Source: Dehalococcoidia bacterium (GTDB lineage Bacteria; Chloroflexota; Dehalococcoidia; GIF9; AB-539-J10). Taken from it: a stretch of 45,468 bases of DNA. The notes beneath the pieces were generated by a model. That model did not search any database. It was not told the origin of the DNA and saw nothing but the letters and a program-made list of their open reading frames with translations. Location: the NCBI GenBank assembly GCA_030605765.1, contig JAUWHP010000022.1, positions 1 through 45,468 on the forward strand. The letters are read 5' to 3'. Positions within the stretch are counted from its first letter, which is position 1. Each line of letters opens with the position of its first letter. The translations under genes were made by a program, and so were the position numbers. Shown here in pieces: positions 27,921-38,323 of this stretch.

Positions 27921-28534
27921 AAATGGCTGAAAGAAAAGCGATAGTAACTCGTAAAACCGCGGAGACTAATATTAGAGTGGAGCTAAACATCGATGGAAGT
28001 GGGCAATTTGAAATTACTACCGGCATAAAAATGTTTGACCATTTCCTGGCTCAGTTAGCTAAACACGGAGTATTTGACATAAAACTCTCAGCCTCAGGCA
28101 ACGACCAGCATCATGTAGTTGAGGATGTGGCTATTATCTTAGGCAAAGCCTTCAATCAATCATTGGGGGAGAAACAAGGCCTCACTCGAATGGCGCATGC
28201 CGTCGTTCCCATGGATGAAGCACTGGCAGCGGTGGCAGTAGACATTGGAGGAAGAGCTTATAGTGTGGTAGAAATACCCTTTGGTGCGGCCAACATAGGC
28301 GATTTGGAGACTGATTTAGTTCGCCATTTCCTTGTTTCCCTTGCTTCTGAAGCCAGAATTAACCTTCACGTCAATGTGCTTCCAGGACCCAATGACCATC
28401 ATAAAGCTGAAGCTTTATTCAAAGCCCTGGGTCGAGCCTTAGATTCAGCCACCCGAGTTGATGAAAGAATCGTTGGCAGGATTCCCAGCACCAAGGAAAT
28501 TATTGAGGGCGGTGAAGCCCCCATGTCTGTGTAA
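27917..28534 (+). CDS. hisB: Imidazoleglycerol-phosphate dehydratase
   Basis: 205 aa; FDHFLAQLAKHGVFDIKLSASGN, DQHHVVEDVAIILGKAF, NDHHKAEALFKALGRAL. Confidence 0.97.
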   Translation: MKMAERKAIVTRKTAETNIRVELNIDGSGQFEITTGIKMFDHFLAQLAKHGVFDIKLSASGNDQHHVVEDVAIILGKAFNQSLGEKQGLTRMAHAVVPMDEALAAVAVDIGGRAYSVVEIPFGAANIGDLETDLVRHFLVSLASEARINLHVNVLPGPNDHHKAEALFKALGRALDSATRVDERIVGRIPSTKEIIEGGEAPMSV

Positions 28535-28710
28535 AAAGGATGGCGTAAGCACCTCCTGGTATTCCACACTATCGCTACCTTGCTGTTCTTTAACGAATGC
28601 AATTATCCTTTCTTTATTGGCAGCTTCTTGTCTTCTAACGCTTTTTCAGCTACGCTTTCAATATCAACATACTTGGTGTTGATTTCAGACAACATGAAGA
28701 AAGCTGATAA

Positions 28711-29157
28711 TTAATCCTCCCATCTATACAGTTTTTTCTTGTTTCTCAATTTTTCTAACTCACAGCTAAAGCAAATGCCATTGTGGCAGCATATAATTGC
28801 ACCGCACTCAGGGCATTTCCATCTTTTGTCTTCCTTTTCAAGGAATTGATTGATGCCGTTCTTCTTGATGAATTCGAGGTTCTCTATCATGCTCATCCTG
28901 AAATATCTTCTGTAGCGCTTGTCGATATGGCTGAGCCTTTCGCAGGGGTAATCACTGCATTCATAACAATATTCAACCTTGCCACTCAGGAGCAGGGCGC
29001 ATCTCTTTTTTAGGAAGGCGCACTTCTTATCTCTTGGTCTGCAACCAATGCAGTAAGGCATTCTGATTCCCTTGCTCTTTACATCATGTTGGAAAGCAAG
29101 GTATCCGCTGCATATCCTGCAGTTCATCCCGCATGGTGCGATTAGTTCTTCGCTCAT
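28711..29157 (-). CDS. Cys-rich DUF3795-like protein
   Basis: MSEELIAPCGMNCRICSGYL...YCIGCRPRDKKCAFLKKRC...YCYECSDYPCERL...KCPECGAIICCHNGICFSC; start trimmed to the ATG at 29157. Confidence 0.8.
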   Translation of the reverse strand: MSEELIAPCGMNCRICSGYLAFQHDVKSKGIRMPYCIGCRPRDKKCAFLKKRCALLLSGKVEYCYECSDYPCERLSHIDKRYRRYFRMSMIENLEFIKKNGINQFLEKEDKRWKCPECGAIICCHNGICFSCELEKLRNKKKLYRWED

Positions 29158-29357
29158 TGCTTTCCACCTTAATATACATGATTTAGGAGCCATGGTCACG
29201 AGTTCAATTTATTAAACGTATCTTTGACTCATATGGCTAGATTGTGTTACCTTGTTATGCATAGTAGCTCCAAGTTCATCCACCAAGCCAGATGGGATGG
29301 AAGCCAGAGAGCAGTGTAATTCTATTAGTTATGATTTAGAAAGATTGGGGGAGTGAT

Positions 29358-32135
29358 TTGAATTCATTTGATAGGCAATGGCAGCGCTGGTTTCCTGAAA
29401 AGAGGGATGAGAAACCTGTACCGCCTCCCGGCCGTGGACATACCTCCAAGGTAGCTATAATCATAGCTATAGTCGTGGCACTGTTCATTGTCCTAAACGT
29501 ATTAAAGGGAATCTATACTGAGTGGTTGTGGTTTAACAGTCTGGGTTATGGCAGTATCTATACCACTATTCTGAAGACCAGGGTACTAATCTTCTTCTCC
29601 GCGGCCATCATTTTTTGCATCTTGTTTTTGGGCAATTTGTTGCTGGCTACACGCCTGACACCGGGTAGTGAGGCACGTTTCTGGCCCTGGGATATAGCGC
29701 GCCGGCTACAGCGGGTATCCAAGGCAGGTGTCCTACTGGGAACAACTCTGCTCAGCCTCATATTTGGTTTGGCGGCTCAGAGCAACTGGCTGGTTATGCT
29801 ACGGTTCTTCAACAGGCAGCCATTTGGCATTGCTGACCCAGTTTTCCATAAGGAGATTGGCTTCTACGTCTTCTCATTGCCATTTCTTAACATGCTGCGA
29901 AGCTGGCTCCTCGGCGCTCTGGTGGTCACACTTCTCGGCAGTGTTGCAGTGTATCTCCTGAGCTATACGACGCAGCGGCTTAAATTCGATTTTGCGCGGT
30001 CGGTGCTAGCGCATGTTGGTGGGCTGGCCATGGCCATATTGGGCCTTTTTGCCTGGGGTTACTGGCTTGGCATCTGGGAGCTCGTCTTCTCCAAACGTGG
30101 AGTGGCTTTCGGAGCTAGCTATGCTGATATACACGCTAAGCTTCCGGCACAGTGGATACTCTTGGTAATAGTGCTTGTATGTATGGGAATTATTCTGGCC
30201 TCCATATTGCGGCGCAAATTTCGCTGGTCCCTCTACGCTATTGGGGGATGGATAGCGCTTGCCATCATTGTGGGGCAAATCTTTCCGGCTTTGGTACAGC
30301 GCTTTCAAGTGGAGCCTAATGAGCTGGCTCGAGAGACGCCGTACATTGAGTACAATATCCAGTATACGAGAGAGGCTTTTGCCTTGAGCCGGGTCGAAGA
30401 GGAGTCCTTCCCTGCGGAGAAATCACCAAGCCCACAGGATGTGGCACAAAACAAGGTTACCATCAATAACATTAGGCTATGGGACCATCGCCCGCTAAAG
30501 GATACTTATAACCAGATCCAGGCTATTCGACTCTATTACGACTTTAATGATGTCGATGTTGACCGCTATATCATCGATGGTGAATATCGGCAGGTAATGC
30601 TATCGGCTCGTGAATTATCTGCGGAGAAGCTGGCAGGGGAAGCACAAACCTGGGTCAACCGCCGGCTGCAGTTTACACATGGCTATGGCGTTGCCCTGAG
30701 CCCGGTTAATGAGGTTAGCGCTGAGGGCTTGCCCCTGTTGATGGTAAAGGATATACCACCTGTAGGTGACTTCGATATAGAGCGGCCGGAGATATACTTC
30801 GGGGAAAAGACGAATAATTACGTAATTGTGAGCACGAAAACCCAGGAATTCGACTATCCTATGGGTGAAGAGAATGTTTACGGTCACTACGAAGGGAAAG
30901 ACGGGGTTAATATAGGGAGTTTCATTCGCCGGGTGGTCTATGCCTGGCAATTCGGTGACTTTAATATACTTATCAGCGGTGAGCTAACCCCTGAGAGCAG
31001 GATGCTCTACTATCGCAACATCAGAGAGAGGGTGAATCATCTGGCGCCATTTTTGGAGCTGGATAGTGACCCCTATATAGTTATAATGGAGGGAAGGCTA
31101 TTCTGGGTGCAGGATGCCTATACCACCACTGACCGCTATCCCTATTCTGAACCGATTGGAGATGGAATAAACTATATTCGTAACAGCGTTAAAGCAGTGG
31201 TTGATGCCTACGATGGCAGTGTGACCTTCTATGTAACTGATCCAGAGGACGCCTTGATACAAACCTACCAGGCTATCTTCCCCAAGCTTTTCGTACCAGC
31301 GGAGCAGATGTCCGAATCCTTGCGAGCGCATATCCGTTATCCCGAGGACATGTTCGACATCCAGGCCTCAGTATACCAGAGTTACCATATGCGTGATGCC
31401 CGAGTATTCTACAACAAGGAAGACCTGTGGGCTGTGCCTAAGGAGATCTATGCTGGCTCAGAACAGGACATGGAGGCTTACTATATCATCATGCGTTTGC
31501 CTGGCGCGGAAAAGGAGGAATTTCTGCTCATCTTCCCCTTCACCCCGGTGAACAAGAATAATACCATTGGCTGGCTTGCTGCCCGTTGTGATGGTGAGAA
31601 TTATGGAAAGTTGCTCGCCTACCACTTCCCCAAGGAGCGGCTGGTGTATGGTCCCAGCCAGATCGAGAACCGAATCCAGCAGGATACTGTCATTACTGAG
31701 CAGCTTGCTCTGTGGGGTCGTGGTGGTTCTCGAGTCATCCGCGGCAACCTTCTGATGATACCTTTAGGCAAATCCAACCTGTATGTGGAATCGGTGTTCC
31801 TCCAGGCAGATGCTGGGGGACTTCCCGAGCTGAAGCGCGTTATTGTGGCTGCTGGTGACCAGATAGCTATGGAACCCACGCTGACTGAAAGCCTCACCGC
31901 AATCTTTGGCATTGAGGCACCACCAACTGAGCCTGAGGTTGGACCGCCAACTCCAGCAGAACCAGAGGAGCCAGTAAGTGCTGACATAGCCAGTTTGATT
32001 GAGGAGGCTCAACAGCACTACGATAAGTCGCAACAGTACCTTAAGGCTGGTGACTGGGCTAACTATGGGAAAGAGCTTGATGCGCTGAAGGTGGTATTGG
32101 ATCAACTGGCGGAACTTGCTGCTGAAGGGAAGTGA
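29358..32135 (+). CDS. UPF0182 family large membrane protein
   Basis: 925 aa; seven-plus N-terminal TM segments then NELARETPYIEYNIQYTREAFAL, SRMLYYRNIRERVNHLAPFLELDSDPYIV, HIRYPEDMFDIQASVYQSYHM. Confidence 0.93.
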   Translation: MNSFDRQWQRWFPEKRDEKPVPPPGRGHTSKVAIIIAIVVALFIVLNVLKGIYTEWLWFNSLGYGSIYTTILKTRVLIFFSAAIIFCILFLGNLLLATRLTPGSEARFWPWDIARRLQRVSKAGVLLGTTLLSLIFGLAAQSNWLVMLRFFNRQPFGIADPVFHKEIGFYVFSLPFLNMLRSWLLGALVVTLLGSVAVYLLSYTTQRLKFDFARSVLAHVGGLAMAILGLFAWGYWLGIWELVFSKRGVAFGASYADIHAKLPAQWILLVIVLVCMGIILASILRRKFRWSLYAIGGWIALAIIVGQIFPALVQRFQVEPNELARETPYIEYNIQYTREAFALSRVEEESFPAEKSPSPQDVAQNKVTINNIRLWDHRPLKDTYNQIQAIRLYYDFNDVDVDRYIIDGEYRQVMLSARELSAEKLAGEAQTWVNRRLQFTHGYGVALSPVNEVSAEGLPLLMVKDIPPVGDFDIERPEIYFGEKTNNYVIVSTKTQEFDYPMGEENVYGHYEGKDGVNIGSFIRRVVYAWQFGDFNILISGELTPESRMLYYRNIRERVNHLAPFLELDSDPYIVIMEGRLFWVQDAYTTTDRYPYSEPIGDGINYIRNSVKAVVDAYDGSVTFYVTDPEDALIQTYQAIFPKLFVPAEQMSESLRAHIRYPEDMFDIQASVYQSYHMRDARVFYNKEDLWAVPKEIYAGSEQDMEAYYIIMRLPGAEKEEFLLIFPFTPVNKNNTIGWLAARCDGENYGKLLAYHFPKERLVYGPSQIENRIQQDTVITEQLALWGRGGSRVIRGNLLMIPLGKSNLYVESVFLQADAGGLPELKRVIVAAGDQIAMEPTLTESLTAIFGIEAPPTEPEVGPPTPAEPEEPVSADIASLIEEAQQHYDKSQQYLKAGDWANYGKELDALKVVLDQLAELAAEGK

Positions 32136-32340
32136 TAGCCCATGAACATTCTCCTGCCTAACCCAGCTTGACCCCACAATTTACGTCACGCAGAATCCCA
32201 GACATTGGTATCACTGATACCCAATAGCAATAAGTAGGCCCAAAATAGTAATGTTTCGAATTGCTGTGAAAAACATGAAATCAGTATTGGGGTATTTGGA
32301 CTCTTCCCTGTGCCGTTGTAAGTGCTATACTTTATGAGAG

Positions 32341-33336
32341 GTGGATAATTTAGTTGAAAGGGACTTCGTGAAAAAGATAGGTATTTTAACCAGTGGCGGT
32401 GACGCTCCTGGAATGAACGCTTGCATCAGAGCAATAGTTCGTCATGGTACCACCTGCAGGCTCGAAGTAGTAGGTATTCGGCGTGGTTATGCTGGCTTAT
32501 TGGAAGGAGATATGGTGATATTGGGCCCCAGGTCAGTAGCCAATATTATTCAGCGTGGAGGCACTTTTCTGGAAACAGCTCGCTGTGAAGAAATGAAGAC
32601 CTCCGATGGCGTAAAAAAGGCAATACAGAATTTACGCCATGAAAACATTGAAGCTTTGATAACAATAGGTGGCGATGGCACATTTCGTGGCGCCATGGCA
32701 TTAGCTGAGGCAGGAGATATACAGGTGATAGGTATTCCAGGTACCATTGATAATGATGTCTATGGTACCGATTATGCTATCGGCTTCGACACAGCTATCA
32801 ATACAGCTTTGGATGCTATAGATAAGATTAGAGATACCGCAGGGTCTTTACAGCGCCCCTTTTTTATTGAAGTCATGGGAAAGAAGAGGGGTTTCATTGC
32901 TCTAGAGGTAGGAATTGCTGGTGGAGCTGAGAGCATACTGATTCCTGAGACAGAAACAAAGGTTGAGGAACTTTGTCTTAATATGAAACACAATTTCAAG
33001 AGAGGCAAGAAATCCAGCATTGTGATAGTTGCTGAGGGAGATGACGCAGGTGGAGTGTTTTCTATCGCTCAGCAAGTATGGGAAAGGCTGAAATTGGATT
33101 ATCGTATTTGTGTTTTGGGCCATATACAACGAGGAGGCTCACCAACAGCCAGAGATAGGATTCTGGCCAGCAAATTAGGAGCAGCAGCCGTGGATGCTTT
33201 AGCCGATGGTAGGTCAGGTTATATGGTGGGAGAATTAAAAGGGGAGATAACTTTTACACCACTAAGTGACACATGTCAGAAGAGAAAGGAATTAGATAAT
33301 AACCTGCTGAAGTTAATGAAGGTATTAGCTACTTAG
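32341..33336 (+). CDS. pfkA: 6-phosphofructokinase
   Basis: 331 aa, GTG start; GILTSGGDAPGMNACIRA, ITIGGDGTFRGA, GIPGTIDNDVYGTDYAIGFDTA, VLGHIQRGGSPTARDR. Confidence 0.95.
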   Translation: MDNLVERDFVKKIGILTSGGDAPGMNACIRAIVRHGTTCRLEVVGIRRGYAGLLEGDMVILGPRSVANIIQRGGTFLETARCEEMKTSDGVKKAIQNLRHENIEALITIGGDGTFRGAMALAEAGDIQVIGIPGTIDNDVYGTDYAIGFDTAINTALDAIDKIRDTAGSLQRPFFIEVMGKKRGFIALEVGIAGGAESILIPETETKVEELCLNMKHNFKRGKKSSIVIVAEGDDAGGVFSIAQQVWERLKLDYRICVLGHIQRGGSPTARDRILASKLGAAAVDALADGRSGYMVGELKGEITFTPLSDTCQKRKELDNNLLKLMKVLAT

Positions 33337-33340
33337 AAAC

Positions 33341-34318
33341 ATGAAGAAACTATCCATAGGCAAAATAAGGGGCTTGCAGCAATTGGCTAATGAGAAAGGC
33401 ATCATGGCGATGTGTGCCGTTGACCATAGAGGTTCACTGAAAAGGATGCTTAATGGGGAACACCCTGAGAGCGTTAGCTACCAGGCTATGGTGGATTTTA
33501 AGCTGGATTTATCCCAATCCCTGGCTCCTTATGCTAGCGCCATCTTACTTGACCCCGTTTATGGAGCGCCACAGGCAGTTGCTGCCAACATTTTGCCTAG
33601 GAACACTGGATTGCTCGTGAGTTTAGAAAAAAGTGGCTATTCGGGAGAGCCAGAGGAGAGAATTACCGATTTGTTGCCCGGTTGGAGCATAAGAAAGGTA
33701 AAGAAAATGGGAGCTACGGGGGCAAAGCTTTTGCTCTATTACCGTCCTGAGGCTAGTGTTGCTGAAAAGCAACTGGAGACAGTCAAGAGGCTGGCTGACG
33801 ATTGCCTGGCAGAAGATATACCCTTTGTAGTTGAGCCTATGAGCTACAAAGTGGGAGAGGCAGAGGCTGACCCTCAAAACTTCGCCAGAGTAAAGCCGCA
33901 ATTGGTTATTGAAACTGCAAAGCAAATCACAGCCCTTCCCGTCGATGTGCTCAAGGCTGAATTCCCGGCTGATAGTGAATATGAAAAAGATGCAGGGCGA
34001 TTAGCAGATTTCTGCCGTCAACTTAATGAAGCAAGCCAAACCCCCTGGGTTATTCTCAGCGCTGGTGTGAGCTTTGAACTTTTTCACCGCCAGGTCAAGC
34101 TCGCCTGCCAGGCAGGAGCTTCAGGCTTTCTGGCCGGGCGTGCCTTATGGCAAGAAGCTACTCAAATCAACTCCCGACAAGAGAGGTTAGCATTCTTGGA
34201 AACCACTGTGGCAAAGAGGCTTGAAAGCTTGACTGAATTAGCTAATGCTTATGGGATTCCCTGGCATACTAAAATAGAAGCTACCAAAGTTGACGAAAGC
34301 TGGCATCAGAACTACTGA
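33341..34318 (+). CDS. lacD: Tagatose 1,6-bisphosphate aldolase (LacD-like)
   Basis: 325 aa; MCAVDHRGSLKRML, ILLDPVYG, GATGAKLLLYYRP, DVLKAEFPAD, LSAGVSFELFHRQVKLACQAGASGFLAGRALW. Confidence 0.88.
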   Translation: MKKLSIGKIRGLQQLANEKGIMAMCAVDHRGSLKRMLNGEHPESVSYQAMVDFKLDLSQSLAPYASAILLDPVYGAPQAVAANILPRNTGLLVSLEKSGYSGEPEERITDLLPGWSIRKVKKMGATGAKLLLYYRPEASVAEKQLETVKRLADDCLAEDIPFVVEPMSYKVGEAEADPQNFARVKPQLVIETAKQITALPVDVLKAEFPADSEYEKDAGRLADFCRQLNEASQTPWVILSAGVSFELFHRQVKLACQAGASGFLAGRALWQEATQINSRQERLAFLETTVAKRLESLTELANAYGIPWHTKIEATKVDESWHQNY

Positions 34319-34369
34319 GTGCCTTTTTGTAGGCATATGAGTAACCCTGCGTATTAGCTTCAGCAGTTT

Positions 34370-34990
34370 TCACCATGACTTAACATACCTGGCTATAATG
34401 TCCATTGCTTCAAATGCCTCTGAAGAAGGAAGAAAATAGGCAGTCCTTATCCGAGCGTATCCATGTTTTGGCTCAGGGAAGATCCAGATGCTTCCCCGCA
34501 GGTCTTTAAGCTCAGAGCGCAGTAGTTTGTCCTCCAGATTATAGTCGAAGTTAAGATTCTGAGACAGGCAAATATCTCCCTTCCATTCAACGGCTACCAC
34601 CTTTCCCCAGGGGAGTGGTTTCTTTCTCCTGATCAACCTGGCCTTTTTCAGCATTCGTCTCTCCATTACCTTCGGGTTCTTCGCCAGGTAATCCAGGAAA
34701 TACTGCACACCGTATGGGCTAGCTATGCTGATAACATTTATGAAATCTACATTCCTATCCTTCAGCTCAATAATTCCTTCTGATTTTTGCCCTGAAGCAC
34801 GGCTTAGTCCTATCTCTTCCCTGTCGTCTCCGCTTTGTAGTGCGTATCCCCTTACTCCCATTTTTTGAAGGTGTTGGCAGAGCGCTTCTCTTCTTCTGGG
34901 TCCGTTTTTCTTCCTTTGACGAAGAGCTAAGGGCAACCCAATCGCTGCTAAGAGGCCCACTACGATGCTGATGATACCACTCCACCCCAT
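34370..34990 (-). CDS. Hypothetical protein with N-terminal transmembrane anchor
   Basis: 206 aa; GIISIVVGLLAAIGLPLALRQRKK then a soluble domain; no family recognised. Confidence 0.65.
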   Translation of the reverse strand: MGWSGIISIVVGLLAAIGLPLALRQRKKNGPRRREALCQHLQKMGVRGYALQSGDDREEIGLSRASGQKSEGIIELKDRNVDFINVISIASPYGVQYFLDYLAKNPKVMERRMLKKARLIRRKKPLPWGKVVAVEWKGDICLSQNLNFDYNLEDKLLRSELKDLRGSIWIFPEPKHGYARIRTAYFLPSSEAFEAMDIIARYVKSW

Positions 34991-35084
34991 ATACCCTAAG
35001 CCTCTTCTAGTTCAAAGCTATAATTTCTAATAATAAGGCCAGCTAATGACCTATAACACATCTCTCTTTAGCTTCTGTTAAAGG

Positions 35085-36020
35085 CTAAATATTTTTCCCT
35101 GTAAGTAGTTGATAGATCTTGTTATACCGCTGCGTAGTAGCCTCGATTACCTCTGATGACAACGTGGGTGCCGGTGGTTCCTTGTCCCATCCTGAAGCTG
35201 AAAGCCAATCGCGAACTGGCTGTTTATCAAAGCTGGGTTGGGCGCGGCCCGCTTCATACTGACTGGCAGCCCAAAATCGACTTGAATCTGGCGTTAGTAG
35301 TTCATCAATAAGCGTTAGTTCACCATTAATAAGCCCAAATTCAAACTTAGTGTCGGCAATAATAATGCCCTTGCTTCTAGCATAATCTTGAGCATAGCGA
35401 CAAATGAGCAAGCTTTTTTTCTCTAATTCTTTGATTAGATTAAGATTCCCTCTTTTTAGCTTTCCAGCAACCATTTCTTCAAGTTCCCTTATATCCTGAT
35501 TGGTTAAAGGACGATCATGTTCTGTCTCACCCTTGGTAGTAGGAGTAAACACAGGTTGGGGCAATACCTGGCTTTCTTTCATGCCTGCTGGTAAGCGAAT
35601 CTTGTTAACGGTACCGCCATCTTTGTACTCCATCCAAGCCGAGCCAGCCAGGTAGCCCCGAACAATACATTCCGCAGGAATACGTTCGGCTTTAGCTACG
35701 ATCATGGAGCGGCCAACAAGGTAATCGGGGAGTTCGCCAGGGTAGTCCGTCAGATTCTTCACTTCGTTCAAAGCGATATTGCTGTCGATTACCTTGACAA
35801 GATGGTTAGGCATAATATAGGCGGTCTTCTCAAACCAGAAGGCTGATAGTTGATTAAGCACCTTTCCTTTGTCGGGAATGCCGCAAGGTAAAACGAAGTC
35901 AAAAGCGGAGATACGATCGCTGGCCACTATGAGGAGCTTATCCCCGAGGTCATATATATCTCTTACCTTGCCACGGCGCAGCAAACGAAGGGGTAAATTG
36001 GCTTCCAGCAAAATAGACAT
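35085..36020 (-). CDS. purC: Phosphoribosylaminoimidazole-succinocarboxamide synthase
   Basis: 311 aa; RRGKVRDIYDLGDKLLIVASDRISAFDFVLP, AECIVRGYLAGSAWMEY, ADTKFEFGLINGELTLIDELLTPDSSRFW. Confidence 0.97.
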   Translation of the reverse strand: MSILLEANLPLRLLRRGKVRDIYDLGDKLLIVASDRISAFDFVLPCGIPDKGKVLNQLSAFWFEKTAYIMPNHLVKVIDSNIALNEVKNLTDYPGELPDYLVGRSMIVAKAERIPAECIVRGYLAGSAWMEYKDGGTVNKIRLPAGMKESQVLPQPVFTPTTKGETEHDRPLTNQDIRELEEMVAGKLKRGNLNLIKELEKKSLLICRYAQDYARSKGIIIADTKFEFGLINGELTLIDELLTPDSSRFWAASQYEAGRAQPSFDKQPVRDWLSASGWDKEPPAPTLSSEVIEATTQRYNKIYQLLTGKNI

Positions 36021-36108
36021 ATTTAAGTATTATGTTAGCAATATGGCAAAACAAAATCAATGTCGGCTATAATCATAACGCGGAAAGATAGAGTTTTGCA
36101 AAGCAAGA

Positions 36109-36993
36109 ATGGGATTAGGTGAATTTGCTGCAATAGGGGCTGCGTTGGCTTGGGCTGTTGGTTTCTTAATTATAAAACCAGTAAGCATCAAATTTAGCCC
36201 CGTGTCCATAAATAGCATTATACTCGGTGTAGCCTGGATAATTCTTGTTGCTATCACAGCCCCTTCAGGTAAGCTAGGCGGCTTAACCTCCATTGGCTGG
36301 CACTCCATGATTTATGTTATTGGCTCTGCAGTTGTCGGGGTGGGAGCAGGTGCAATCCTGGAGATAAAAGCGATGAGCTTGGCTGATATCTCCTTGGTTT
36401 ACCCTATAAATTTTAGCCTTTATTTCCTGTCAGCTTCTGCCCTGGCGGCAATTTTTTTTGGCGAGCCAATTACCTCTTATACCGTACTGGGAGCTGTTTC
36501 TATCATCGTTGGCATCACGCTTTTGTCAAGCCCTGCAAAAACCGAGAGAGGCAGGATACTCAAATCTAATAGGACGAAGGGAATAATTTTCACTTCAATC
36601 TCGGGCTTGTGTTGGGGCGGGGCAACAATTCTATGTAAATTAGCACTTTATGCGGTTGACCCTTTGGTGCTTAATGTCATCCGGCTCCCTTTTGTCATTT
36701 TACCACTTGTAATAGTGACTCTGATTCGAAATGGGGTTTCTGAATACAAGAGATATACTCCCAAGGATTTAATCCAAGCTGGAACTTCGGGTTTTTTCGC
36801 TCATACAGTGGGCACAGTGTTGTTTTTAGTAGCCGTGAGTCTTATCGGAGCTATTAAGGCATCCATACTCACCTCCATCTCGCCTCTTTTCATTGCTCCT
36901 CTTTCCGTTATCTTTCTAAAGGAGAAGCTGACTAAGCGCGCCATCCTGGGAATTATAATTTGTACTCTCGGAATACCGCTTACTACGCTGTGA
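36109..36993 (+). CDS. EamA/DMT family transporter
   Basis: 294 aa with about ten hydrophobic segments; DISLVYPINFSLYFLSASALAAIFFGEPI and APLSVIFLKEKLTKRAILGIIIC. Confidence 0.88.
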   Translation: MGLGEFAAIGAALAWAVGFLIIKPVSIKFSPVSINSIILGVAWIILVAITAPSGKLGGLTSIGWHSMIYVIGSAVVGVGAGAILEIKAMSLADISLVYPINFSLYFLSASALAAIFFGEPITSYTVLGAVSIIVGITLLSSPAKTERGRILKSNRTKGIIFTSISGLCWGGATILCKLALYAVDPLVLNVIRLPFVILPLVIVTLIRNGVSEYKRYTPKDLIQAGTSGFFAHTVGTVLFLVAVSLIGAIKASILTSISPLFIAPLSVIFLKEKLTKRAILGIIICTLGIPLTTL

Positions 36994-37011
36994 TGTTTGG
37001 AGAGGCGAGAA

Positions 37012-38322
37012 TTATTTGCCTTCCTGTGTCTTGCTTAATTCCAAACGTTCAAAAATGGCATCTACATACTTCAGGTAGTAGTTATAGTCAAACAGAGATT
37101 CTAGTTCGGATTTGGATAGATGAGCCAGTATTTGTTTATCTGCCTCCAGCAAATTTAGGAAACTCTCTTTCCCCGGCCAGGCTTTCATAGCATTTTTTTG
37201 TACCAATTTGTAAGCTTCTTCTCGATTCAGGCCTTTATTTATTAAAGCCAGGAGCACTCTCTGCGAAAAGACTAAACCGCGAGTGAGTTCAAGGTTACGG
37301 CGCATATTATCCGTATAGACATTAAGGTCTCTTATTATGGGGATAAACAGAGATAACATATAGTCTATTGCCAAGCAAGAATCGGGTAGGATGATGCGCT
37401 CTGTAGAAGAGTGGCTGATGTCACGTTCATGCCATAGGGCAATGTTTTCCAAGGAGGTTAATGCATGTCCCCTTACCAGCCTAGCAAGTCCGCAAATACG
37501 CTCACATAGCTCTGGGTTCCTCTTGTGTGGCATTGCTGAGGAGCCTGTCTGCCCTGCCTGAAAAGGTTCTTCAACTTCCAGAATTTCAGTTCGTTGCAGG
37601 TTTCTGATCTCAGTAGCAAACTTCTCCAGAGAGCCAGCCATTATGGCCAGAGTGGTCATGAATTGGGCATGGCGATCACGCTGAACTATCTGGCTTGATA
37701 TCGGAGCTGGGATAAGCCCTAGTTTGTCACAAGCTATCTTCTCAATTTGAGGAGGTACAGTAGCGTAAGTGCCTACTGCTCCAGATATCTTGCCTACGGA
37801 GATGGCTTTTTTAGCCTCAGCTAGCCTTTGAGCATTACGTTTCATCTCTTCGACCCACAGGGCTATCTTCAGTCCGAAGGTAATTGGCTCGGCATGAACA
37901 CCGTGAGTTCGCCCCATCATAATGGTATGCTTGTGCTCTAGAGCCTTGTTTTTCAATACAGCGATAAAATCGGTAACCTGTTGCTCTAAAATGTCAGTTG
38001 ACTCTTTTAACTGTAGGCTTAGAGCAGTATCCATAATATCTGAAGAGGTGAGTCCAAGATGGATGAAGCGGGATTCTTCACCAAGGCTTTCTGCAACCGA
38101 ACTAAGAAAAGCAGTCACATCATGATGAGTCACCTTGAGAACTTCAGCCATGCGCTCCAGATTGCAGTTGGCTTTCCTTATTCTGGGTATGGCGTCTTCT
38201 GGAATTTTGCCAAGTTCAGCCCAAGCTTCACAAACAGCTATCTCCACTTTGAGCCATTGGTTAAATTTGTTCTCCTCGGACCATATCTTCTTCATTCGGG
38301 GTCGTGAGTAACGCTCGATCAT
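37012..38322 (-). CDS. purB: Adenylosuccinate lyase
   Basis: 436 aa; MIERYSRPRMKKIWSEENKF, THHDVTAFL, GSSAMPHKRNPELCERICGLAR. Confidence 0.97.
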   Translation of the reverse strand: MIERYSRPRMKKIWSEENKFNQWLKVEIAVCEAWAELGKIPEDAIPRIRKANCNLERMAEVLKVTHHDVTAFLSSVAESLGEESRFIHLGLTSSDIMDTALSLQLKESTDILEQQVTDFIAVLKNKALEHKHTIMMGRTHGVHAEPITFGLKIALWVEEMKRNAQRLAEAKKAISVGKISGAVGTYATVPPQIEKIACDKLGLIPAPISSQIVQRDRHAQFMTTLAIMAGSLEKFATEIRNLQRTEILEVEEPFQAGQTGSSAMPHKRNPELCERICGLARLVRGHALTSLENIALWHERDISHSSTERIILPDSCLAIDYMLSLFIPIIRDLNVYTDNMRRNLELTRGLVFSQRVLLALINKGLNREEAYKLVQKNAMKAWPGKESFLNLLEADKQILAHLSKSELESLFDYNYYLKYVDAIFERLELSKTQEGK

Positions 38323-38323
38323 G

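Noticed and set aside
28535-28710. Possible decayed ORF on the minus strand (MLSEINTKYVDIESVAEKALEDKKLPIKKG)
   Set aside because: Too short, and no family recognised.
32195-32225. GGTATC-ACT-GATACC inverted repeat downstream of the UPF0182 gene as a terminator
   Set aside because: Short 6-bp stem with no U-tract on either side.
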